10,277 nt of DNA from Accumulibacter sp. (GTDB taxonomy: Bacteria; Pseudomonadota; Gammaproteobacteria; Burkholderiales; Rhodocyclaceae), in NCBI GenBank assembly GCA_031276375.1, contig JAISNE010000092.1:1-10277 (forward strand). Direction: 5' to 3'. Shown here piece by piece: positions 1 to 7,059 of the stretch. The position numbers were made by a program, and so were the translations under genes. How positions within the stretch are numbered: position 1 is the stretch's first letter; every line of letters starts with the position of its first letter. The notes below the pieces were generated by a model. That model was not told the DNA's origin, did not search any database, and worked only from the letters and a program-made list of their open reading frames with translations.

Positions 1-1
1 C

Positions 2-661
2 GAAGCCAAGGTGTTGATCTACGTGCGGGCCACCGGCGCGGTGGACAACACGGCCTGCCGCGATTTTTGCGGGGTGGATACGCTGGCGGCCAGCCTGGTG
101 CTGCGCCGCTTGCGCGACCGCGGGCTGCTGGAGAAGCAAGGCGCCGGCCGCCGTACCTATTACACACTGGCCGTCTCCGGGGAACAGCCTGAACCGCCGC
201 AGGATGTTCCTCCTCGTGCCGGTGTGACAAGCAGCGCTTCAACGAGGGCTTCCACGTCAATTGACGAAGCTTGCAACCCTGAGCTTGCAACCTTTCCATC
301 CGAGCTTGCAACCTTTCCCCCCGAGCTTGCAACCTTTCCTTCCGAGCTTGCAACCTTTCCTTCCGAGCTTGCAACCTTTCCCCCCGAGCTTGCAACCTTT
401 CCACCCGAGCTTGCCACCTTGCTTGCCACCCTGAAAGGCCGCGCCACGGTGGAAGCCTTGCGTGCGGGCATCTACCGCCTGTGCGCCTGGGCGCCGCTGA
501 CGGTGGACCAGCTTGCAAGCTTGCTCGGCAAGGATCGGCAATATCTGCGCAACAGGCATCTGATTCCGATGGTGCGCGACGGCCAATTGCGCTTCCGTTA
601 CCCGGAGAGCGCCAAACACCCGCATCAGGCCTATGTCGCGGGCAGGCCGGAGGATTTTTGA
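2..661 (+). CDS. C-terminal part of a winged-helix protein, probably an AlbA_2/Schlafen-type ATP-binding protein (5' end outside window)
   Basis: The frame is open to the left edge, so the start codon is outside the window; the GTG at 11 lies inside a conserved helix and is not a convincing start. Numbering from that codon, residues about 10-50 form a winged-helix-like segment (conserved RRLRDRGLLEKQGAGRRTYY). A Thr/Ser/Pro-rich linker and six ELATFP(S/P) heptads follow (about 91-132). A second helix-turn-helix-like tail comes at about 161-210, with LASLLGKDRQYLRNRHLIPM and RYPESAKHPHQAYVA. From memory, this order of winged helix, heptad linker and 'YLRNR..L.PMV..G.L...YP....HP.QAY' tail is typical of proteins with an N-terminal AlbA_2 (Schlafen) ATP-binding domain, often named RecG-like or transcriptional regulators. 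That N-terminal domain is not visible, so the family call is inference. The stop is one base before the helicase start, which indicates one operon. The role is unknown; a DNA- or RNA-sensing or regulatory partner of the two helicases is plausible. Confidence 0.72.
   Translation, partial: EAKVLIYVRATGAVDNTACRDFCGVDTLAASLVLRRLRDRGLLEKQGAGRRTYYTLAVSGEQPEPPQDVPPRAGVTSSASTRASTSIDEACNPELATFPSELATFPPELATFPSELATFPSELATFPPELATFPPELATLLATLKGRATVEALRAGIYRLCAWAPLTVDQLASLLGKDRQYLRNRHLIPMVRDGQLRFRYPESAKHPHQAYVAGRPEDF
281..406 (+). repeat. Six tandem 21-bp in-frame repeats encoding ELATFP(S/P) heptads
   Basis: Six full units start at 281, 302, 323, 344, 365 and 386. Each begins GAGCTTGCAACCTTTCC and differs only in the last four bases (atcc, cccc, ttcc, ttcc, cccc, accc; the first two of these also decide Ser or Pro). 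A partial unit precedes them (266-280) and a degenerate one follows (407-427, GAGCTTGCCACCTT). The unit is a multiple of three, so gain or loss of copies keeps the frame and changes only linker length. The array encodes a hydrophobic/proline heptad linker between the two winged-helix segments. Confidence 0.95.
649..654 (+). promoter_or_regulatory. Shine-Dalgarno site that fixes the helicase start at 663
   Basis: GGAGGA lies eight bases before the ATG at 663, an ideal placement. The in-frame ATG at 633 has no comparable site and would place ten residues inside the coding sequence of the upstream gene. The site lies within the last codons of the upstream gene, so translation of the two genes is probably coupled. 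Confidence 0.8.
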
Positions 662-662
662 G

Positions 663-3600
663 ATGCAGCCGCTGATCGTTTCCCGGCAGATCATCAAGGG
701 TGTCGCCGACTTCCTGCGCGCCGCTTTCCCGGCAACCACGCCGGGCTTCGATGGCCTGATCCGGCGCTTCCTGGACGAGCGCGAGCGGGTGTTCAAGGGG
801 CCTTACCTGACCTTGCCGCTGCCGTTTCGCAAACAGGCCGGCGCGGGCCAGCCCGCGTTCGCCTGGCTGCCGCCGGGCTTCGTTCCCCATGTCCACCAGG
901 ACCGGGCCTTCGCCCGCCTGTGCGGCGAGGAGGCCCGCTCGACGCTGGTGGCCACCGGTACCGGCTCGGGCAAGACCGAGTGTTTCCTGTATCCCGTCCT
1001 GGAGCATTGCCGCGAACAGCGGGAACTGGGAAGGCCGGGCATCAAGGCCATCATCCTGTACCCGATGAACGCGCTGGCCTCGGACCAGGCCAGCCGCCTG
1101 GCCGCCGAGATCCTGCGCGCGCCCGCGCTGGCCGGCCTCCGCGCCGGCCTGTACGTGGGCGAGGCGCCGGCGCAGGAATCCACCCGCGTGCGGAAGTTGG
1201 ACGATGGCGGCTTCACGGTCATCACCGACCGTCATGCCCTGCGCGAAAACCCGCCGGACATCCTGCTGACCAACTACAAGATGCTCGATTTCCTGCTGAT
1301 CCGCGCCGAGGACGCGCCGCTGTGGGCGCGGCAGCGGCCGGATACGCTGCGTTATCTGGTGGTCGATGAACTGCACACCTTCGACGGCGCCCAGGGCACG
1401 GATCTGGCCTGCCTGATCCGCCGCCTCAAGGGCCGGCTGGATACGCCGCCGGGGCAACTGGTCTGCGTGGGCACTTCGGCCACGCTGGGCAACGAGGGCG
1501 AACGCGAGCTGCTGGAGTTTGCCGGCCAGATATTTGGCGAAACGCTCGACGAGCACGCCGTGATCGCCGAGGAGCGCGAGCCGGTGGCGGACTACCTGGC
1601 GGACGCCGTGGTGGAGTTTACCCAGTCCCCGCCGCCGGACGCCGTGTCCTTGCTGGACCCGGCCGGCCATGACGACATGCCGGCCTGGCTGGCGGCCCAG
1701 GCGCCGTTGTGGTTCGGCGTCCCGTGCGACGCCGGAGAGGTGGGCGATGCCGTCTGGCGCTGCCGTCTGGGCGGCTGGCTGAAAAGCCATTTCGCTTTCC
1801 AGAACCTGCTGCGCGACATGGAACGCCTGGGGCCGCGCGCCGTTGCGCTGGACGATCTGCTGGCGGTGCTGGCGCGCCGTCTGCCCCGCCACGACGACGC
1901 GCGTTATCCGCGGCTGTGGCTGAACAGCCTGCTGGCGCTGGTGGCGCATGCGCGCCAGCCGCGAGGCGTGCCGCTCGACGCGGTGCGCGGCGAAAAGGAC
2001 GTGGGCTTCTTCCTGCAGGTCAAGGTGGAACTCTGGCTGCGCGAGCTGCGGCGCATGGTGGCTTCGCTGGACAGCCCGCCGCGGCTGAGGCATCACGACG
2101 ATCTGGGCAAGGCCGGGCAGGCGCAAATCTGGCTGCCGGTGATCCACTGCCGCGACTGCCACGCCGCCGGCTGGGGCGCCACCTTGCCGAGGACCAGTCC
2201 GAACCGGCTCTGCCAGGACATCCAGCAGTTCTACAGGGCCTTTTTCGTCGAGGACGTCAGCGTCCGCTTCCTGTTTCCCCACGGCGAGGGCGCGGACTCC
2301 AAGGTGTTCGAGCACAAAAAGGTCTGCCCGCGCTGCGGCGCGCTGCACGCGCCGGGGCGGACGCATTGCGACTGCGCCGACGATCCGCCCGCGCTGGTGG
2401 AAGTCGACGTGACCGCCAATCTGCGCCACGGCACGCGCAACGGCGCCCGCTTCACCCGTTCCCATCACGATTGCCCGTATTGCGGCGGGCGCGGGACGCT
2501 TTCCATCGTCGGCTCGCAGGCCGCCAGTCTGGCGGCGGTGATGCTGGCGCAACTGTTCGGCTCGCGCTTCAATCCGGACAAGAAGCTGATCGCCTTTTCC
2601 GATTCGGTGCAGGACGCGGCGCACCGCGCCGGTTTCCTGGCGGCCCGCACCTGGCGCCTGAACCTGCGCCCGGCGGTGGCCCAGGCGATCGATGCGGCAT
2701 GGCGGGCCGGGGCGCCGCCGACGCTGGAAGAGTTGCCGCAAGTCTTCGAGCGCCATTGGCTGCAAACGATGGACGAAGGCCGCTATCTGGCCAGCTTCCT
2801 GCCGCCGCGATTGCATTGGCTGCGTGATTTCGAGACGCTGATGAGCGAAGGCGCGCTGCCGTCCGGCAGCGGCTTGCCGCGGGAATTGCGCCGCGTCCTG
2901 CCGTGGGTGCTCAATGCCGAGTTCGGCCAGGACGCCCATATCGGGCGCAGCCTGACGGTCACCGGAACCGCCGGCGTGGAAGCGCCGCCGCGCGCGCTGG
3001 CCTCGGCCGCGCGGTGGATGATGCCGCGCCTGCAAGCCGCGCTGGAGCCGCTGGCGAGCGTGTCGGCGGACGACCTGGCCGTGTTCCTGCTGGGCATCGT
3101 GCAATCGATGCAGCGGCTGGGCGCCTGGCGCGATCCGGACTTGCGCCTTTATGCCCAGGTCGGCAGCCGGCCCTGGGTCTACCGGCGCAATCCCGTGCAG
3201 TTCCAGATGCTGTCCGGCCCGCGTCCGCCGCGCTTCGTGAGCCTGGTCGATTTCCAGCGCTGCGTCGGGGTGCTGGGCAGCCATGCCCGGTGGTATCGCG
3301 CCTGGGCGTTCAAGACGCTGCCGCCCCTGCATGCGCTGGCCCTGAACGCCGACAGTCTGCTGCCGGCGCTGTATCGCCTGGCCTTCGAGGCCTTGGCCGA
3401 GTCGGGCCTGCTCGGCCATGAACAGGCCGACGGCAAACCGGATATCCGGGTTTGGGGCCTGGAGCCGGGCGCTTTCCGGGTATCCCTGGGCAGTCGCGCG
3501 TGGCGTTGCGACACCTGCCGCGGCGAGTGGCGCGGCGGCGTCGAGACATCGCTCGCCGGGCAGCCCTGCCGGCATCCCGGCTGCCGGGGACGCCTGGAAG

Positions 3601-6600
3601 AGCTGGCCGCGGGCGACGCCGGCTACTACCGCAACCTGTATCTGCGGGCGGACCTCCAGCGCGTGGTCGCCCACGAGCACACCGGCCTGCTGCCGCGCGG
3701 CACGCGCGAGCGGGTGGAACAGAGCTTCAAGTCCGGGGCCCGGACGCCCGGCGGCATCAACGTGCTCTCGGCCACGCCGACGTTGGAGATGGGGATCGAC
3801 ATTGGCGACCTGTCGGCGGTTCTGCAATGTTCCGTGCCGCCGCAGCAGGCCAATTACCTCCAGCGCGCCGGACGCGCGGGGCGCGGCGCCGGCAGCGCCT
3901 TGTTGCTGACCATGGCGGCGAGCAAGCCGCACGACCTGTACTTCTGGGACGATCCCAGGGAAATGATTGCCGGCGACGTGCCGGCGCCCGGCGTGTTCCT
4001 CGATGCCTCGGCGGTGCTGGAGCGCCAGTTGACCGCGTTCACGCTGGACTGCTGGGTGCGCGAGCGGGGCGCGGCGGCGGCGATCCCGCGGGAAATCCGC
4101 GCGGTGCTCGGCGCGGTGTCCGGCGCCGGAAACAGCGGCGCGGCGGCGCGCTTTCCGTTCCCCTGGCTGGAGTATGTGGAAGCCAACCGGGCCAGCCTGC
4201 TGGCGCGCTTCCTGGCCCTGTTCCAGCAGGGCGGCGGACAGAGCCTGAGCGAGGCCACCCGGCGGTGGCTGGAGCGTTTCGTCGATGGCCGCCGGGACGA
4301 GGAAAGCTCGCTGAGCTTCAAGATCGTCGACAAGCTGCGGGACATCGCCCAGGACGTGGCGCGGATCAAGCGTCTGCGCGAGAAGGCGGCCAGGGAAGCC
4401 GGGACGCTGGAACAGCTTCCGCTGCGCGGCGAGACCCAGGAGGAAGAGCTGAAAACCCTGCGCCAGGAACGCGCGGCGCTGGCGCGCCTGATCGGCGGGA
4501 TCGAGGGCAAGGCCACGCTGAACGTTTTCACCGACGAAGGCTTGCTGCCCAACTATGCCTTCCCCGAGCAGGGCGTGCTGCTGCGCTCGATCATCGTGCG
4601 CGACACCCGCCGGGAAGGCCCGTCCGCCGAGCCTTTGACCTTCGAGTACGAGCGCCCCGGCGCAACCGCCATCACCGAGCTGGCGCTCAACAACACCTTC
4701 TATGCCGAGGGCCGCCGGGTGCTCATCGACCAGGTGGATGTGTCCCGCGTCAAGCCGGAAGCCTGGCGCCTGTGCCGCCAGTGCTCCTACGCCGAACCCC
4801 TGTCGGCGGGGGACCGGCACGGCCAGTGTCCACGCTGCGGCGATGGCCAGTGGCGCGATAACGGGCGGGTCCATGCGATGCTGCGCCTGACCACGGTGTT
4901 CGCGCGCACGCTGGATCACGAGAGCCGGATCGCCGACGACAGCGACGAGCGCACGCGCGGTTTCTACGTGCGCCAGGCGCTGGTGGACAGTCCGCCGGAA
5001 GCGGTGCGCCAAGCCTTCGCCATGGACGCGCCGGACTTTCCGTTCGGTTTCGAGTTCCTTGACCGGGTGACGTTTCGGGAGGTGAACTTCGGCGAGCAAA
5101 CGGCGGAGGCGACGCCGATGACCATTGCCGGAGAGGAACGGAGCCGCCCAGGGTTCGCCATCTGCCCGGAGTGCGGCACGCTGCGGCGCCGCGAGACGGA
5201 CGAGCTTTACCGCAACCACGCCCCCTGGTGCTCGCGGCGCAAGACGCCCGACGCCGGCGCCGAGCAATGCGTCTTCCTGTACCGGGAGTTCGCCAGCGAA
5301 GGCATCCGGCTGTTCCTGCCCGAAGTGGGATTCGCGGAATCCAGGGAGGCCCTGTTGAGCTTCATCTCCGCGCTGGAGCTCGGCTTGAGCAAGCGCTTCA
5401 AGGGCGCGGTGGCGCACCTGCGCATCGCCACCGACGTGCGCATGGCGGCGGATTCGGAGTCGGCGCGCAGCTATCTGGTGATCTACGACAGCGTGCCGGG
5501 CGGCACCGGCTACCTGAAGGAACTGATGCGCGACCCGGCGCCCTTGTTCGAGGTGTTCAGTCTGGCCGCGGCCGCGCTGAACGCCTGCGCCTGCAACCAG
5601 GACGACGCGGCCGACGGCTGCTACCGGTGCGTGTACCGCTACCGCAACAGCCACGAGCGCCAGGCCATCTCGCGCACGGTGGCGCAGAAGCTGCTGGCGC
5701 GAATCCTGGAGTACCGCGCCGACCTGAAGCCGGTCGCCAACCTGTCCCGGCCGCCGGACAACGGCCTGCTGGAAAGCGCGCTGGAAAAGCGCTTCCTGGA
5801 AGCGCTGCGGCGCGAGCATGGCGGCCTCGCCTTCACGCTCAAGGACAAGCTCGTCGGCGGCAAGCATGGCTACCTGGTCCAGGCGGGCGGTCGCCGCTGG
5901 CTTCTGGAGTTGCAGGCGGCGCTCGGCGAGAGCGAGGACGTCGTCATTCCGTGCCGGCCGGATTTCGTCTTCCGGCCCGACGACGGCGCGGACGATTTGC
6001 CGGTGGCGGTGTTTACCGATGGCTGGCAATACCACGAGCACATCGTGGCCGAGGACCTGGCCAAGCGCATGGCGGTGGCCAAGAGCGGCCGGTTTTCCGT
6101 CTGGACGCTGACCTGGGACGACATCGACACGGCGTTGCGCACCGCTCCCGTCCCGCCGGATTCCGCCCCGGCTTCCACCCCCTGGGACGAATTGCTGCTC
6201 GGGCCCGCCGGACAGGTCGAGCGGGTGATCGCGCGTCTGTGCGACGCGCAGGAGATTGCCGCGCTGGCGGACTTCCATCGCTTGCCGCCTTTCCAGCAGC
6301 TTCATCGCCGGCTGGCCGGCGGGCAACACGAGGCCTTGCGCCGCCTCGCCGGCGTCCTGGCCGCCGCGATGCTGGCGCCGGCCGGCGATGACGCGGCCCC
6401 GAGAGACCTTGAGCAAGGCCCTTTCCGCCGCCGGCTCGACGATTACGGTTTGTTGCCCGACACCGGCGCGCGCCGCTGGAGCCATCGCGCTTGGGGCGGG
6501 GTGGCGCAATGGCTGGTCGGCCTGTCGCCGGAACAGTTGCGGCAGTGGATGAGCGGCCCGGCGGCGTCATCGGCGGAGCCTGTGGCGCTGATAGAGTGGC

Positions 6601-7058
6601 AGCCGGACGAGCTGCCGGAGATCGAGCTGCAACGGCGCTGGCGCCACCTCTGGCAGTGCCTGAATCTGCTGCTGCCCTTGCGCCATCTCTGGGCGGGCCA
6701 CGCCGGGATGCCGGGCCTGCCCGCGTTCCAGGCCAGCCCGGCGCTGCTCCGGACGGAGCCGGCGCTCGGCGATCCTTGGCCGAGCGTCATGGAACTGGCG
6801 CGCCGGGAAGCGCGGGCGTGGTTGCTCGCGCTGGCCCGCGAGGGAGCGCCGCCGCCGGAGGTCGGCTTTGAATTGAGCGACGAGCGGGGGCGGGTGCTGG
6901 CGGAGGCGGAGCTGGCCTGGGCCGGCCCGAGGATCGCCGTGCTGCTGGCCGACGGCCGGGACGACGCGCCCCGTTTCGAGGCGCGAGGCTGGCAAGTCTA
7001 CGTCGCCACCGCGGACGCGCCTCCGCGGGCGCTTCTTGACTGTTTGAAGGGACATTGA
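663..7058 (+). CDS. Giant SF2 DEAD/DEAH-type helicase with DUF1998 (MrfA-like) module and probable C-terminal PD-(D/E)XK nuclease; DruE/DrmA-like
   Basis: The product has 2131 residues, starting at the ATG at 663 behind GGAGGA. RecA-like domain 1: Q-motif-like HVHQDRAF (76-83), Walker A ATGTGSGKTE (97-106), YPMNALASDQ (133-142), DELH box (235-238), GTSATL (270-275). A long insertion carries Cys pairs C496/C499, C555/C558/C569/C571 and C604/C607. FSDSVQD (645-651), typical of MrfA-type helicases, opens the second half; cluster C949/C952/C969/C974 follows. RecA-like domain 2: SATPTLEMGIDI (1036-1047) and motif VI QRAGRAGR (1067-1074). A helical, probably coiled-coil stretch (about 1210-1285) precedes LPNYAFPEQG. 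DUF1998 region: clusters C1371/C1374/C1389/C1392 and C1501/C1504/H1519/C1523/C1536, YDSVPGGTGYL (1608-1618), and C1642/C1644/C1653/C1656. Then comes a nuclease-like domain (E1704 or E1708, RPDF 1765-1768, FTDGWQYHEH 1784-1793, D1798, R1802, WTLTWDDI) and about 300 unassigned residues. Size and architecture match DruE of Druantia better than DrmA, which is shorter and has DUF1998 on a separate protein. Likely role: ATP-driven DNA translocation or unwinding with nuclease activity, in the cytoplasm. The helicase/DUF1998 call is firm; the nuclease and defence role are inference. Confidence 0.93.
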   Translation: MQPLIVSRQIIKGVADFLRAAFPATTPGFDGLIRRFLDERERVFKGPYLTLPLPFRKQAGAGQPAFAWLPPGFVPHVHQDRAFARLCGEEARSTLVATGTGSGKTECFLYPVLEHCREQRELGRPGIKAIILYPMNALASDQASRLAAEILRAPALAGLRAGLYVGEAPAQESTRVRKLDDGGFTVITDRHALRENPPDILLTNYKMLDFLLIRAEDAPLWARQRPDTLRYLVVDELHTFDGAQGTDLACLIRRLKGRLDTPPGQLVCVGTSATLGNEGERELLEFAGQIFGETLDEHAVIAEEREPVADYLADAVVEFTQSPPPDAVSLLDPAGHDDMPAWLAAQAPLWFGVPCDAGEVGDAVWRCRLGGWLKSHFAFQNLLRDMERLGPRAVALDDLLAVLARRLPRHDDARYPRLWLNSLLALVAHARQPRGVPLDAVRGEKDVGFFLQVKVELWLRELRRMVASLDSPPRLRHHDDLGKAGQAQIWLPVIHCRDCHAAGWGATLPRTSPNRLCQDIQQFYRAFFVEDVSVRFLFPHGEGADSKVFEHKKVCPRCGALHAPGRTHCDCADDPPALVEVDVTANLRHGTRNGARFTRSHHDCPYCGGRGTLSIVGSQAASLAAVMLAQLFGSRFNPDKKLIAFSDSVQDAAHRAGFLAARTWRLNLRPAVAQAIDAAWRAGAPPTLEELPQVFERHWLQTMDEGRYLASFLPPRLHWLRDFETLMSEGALPSGSGLPRELRRVLPWVLNAEFGQDAHIGRSLTVTGTAGVEAPPRALASAARWMMPRLQAALEPLASVSADDLAVFLLGIVQSMQRLGAWRDPDLRLYAQVGSRPWVYRRNPVQFQMLSGPRPPRFVSLVDFQRCVGVLGSHARWYRAWAFKTLPPLHALALNADSLLPALYRLAFEALAESGLLGHEQADGKPDIRVWGLEPGAFRVSLGSRAWRCDTCRGEWRGGVETSLAGQPCRHPGCRGRLEELAAGDAGYYRNLYLRADLQRVVAHEHTGLLPRGTRERVEQSFKSGARTPGGINVLSATPTLEMGIDIGDLSAVLQCSVPPQQANYLQRAGRAGRGAGSALLLTMAASKPHDLYFWDDPREMIAGDVPAPGVFLDASAVLERQLTAFTLDCWVRERGAAAAIPREIRAVLGAVSGAGNSGAAARFPFPWLEYVEANRASLLARFLALFQQGGGQSLSEATRRWLERFVDGRRDEESSLSFKIVDKLRDIAQDVARIKRLREKAAREAGTLEQLPLRGETQEEELKTLRQERAALARLIGGIEGKATLNVFTDEGLLPNYAFPEQGVLLRSIIVRDTRREGPSAEPLTFEYERPGATAITELALNNTFYAEGRRVLIDQVDVSRVKPEAWRLCRQCSYAEPLSAGDRHGQCPRCGDGQWRDNGRVHAMLRLTTVFARTLDHESRIADDSDERTRGFYVRQALVDSPPEAVRQAFAMDAPDFPFGFEFLDRVTFREVNFGEQTAEATPMTIAGEERSRPGFAICPECGTLRRRETDELYRNHAPWCSRRKTPDAGAEQCVFLYREFASEGIRLFLPEVGFAESREALLSFISALELGLSKRFKGAVAHLRIATDVRMAADSESARSYLVIYDSVPGGTGYLKELMRDPAPLFEVFSLAAAALNACACNQDDAADGCYRCVYRYRNSHERQAISRTVAQKLLARILEYRADLKPVANLSRPPDNGLLESALEKRFLEALRREHGGLAFTLKDKLVGGKHGYLVQAGGRRWLLELQAALGESEDVVIPCRPDFVFRPDDGADDLPVAVFTDGWQYHEHIVAEDLAKRMAVAKSGRFSVWTLTWDDIDTALRTAPVPPDSAPASTPWDELLLGPAGQVERVIARLCDAQEIAALADFHRLPPFQQLHRRLAGGQHEALRRLAGVLAAAMLAPAGDDAAPRDLEQGPFRRRLDDYGLLPDTGARRWSHRAWGGVAQWLVGLSPEQLRQWMSGPAASSAEPVALIEWQPDELPEIELQRRWRHLWQCLNLLLPLRHLWAGHAGMPGLPAFQASPALLRTEPALGDPWPSVMELARREARAWLLALAREGAPPPEVGFELSDERGRVLAEAELAWAGPRIAVLLADGRDDAPRFEARGWQVYVATADAPPRALLDCLKGH
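7046..7052 (+). promoter_or_regulatory. Shine-Dalgarno site for the UvrD-like gene
   Basis: GAAGGGA ends seven bases before the ATG at 7060 and overlaps the last codons of the giant helicase. It supports 7060 over the later in-frame ATG at 7084, which has no purine-rich site at a proper distance. The stop of the upstream gene (7056-7058) sits between this site and the ATG, an arrangement typical of translational coupling. Confidence 0.65.
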
Positions 7059-7059
7059 A

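Noticed and set aside
281..406. 21-bp repeats as a CRISPR array
   Set aside because: Units are directly adjacent with no unique spacers, are in frame with a protein, and are too short.
633..662. ATG at 633 as start of the giant helicase
   Set aside because: The ATG at 663 has GGAGGA at ideal spacing and avoids overlap with the upstream gene; the ten extra residues look like shifted-frame sequence.
3452..4861. Long + strand open frames in alternative phase within the giant helicase (also 1709-2827 and 5171-6391)
   Set aside because: Arg/Ala/Gly/Pro-rich composition of a shifted frame in GC-rich DNA; the main frame holds continuous conserved motifs here.
663..7058. Assignment to DISARM
   Set aside because: DISARM has DrmA and DUF1998 (DrmB) as separate proteins with a PLD protein and a methylase; here the domains are fused and none of the partners is visible. 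DruE-like is closer, but Druantia partners are also not seen.
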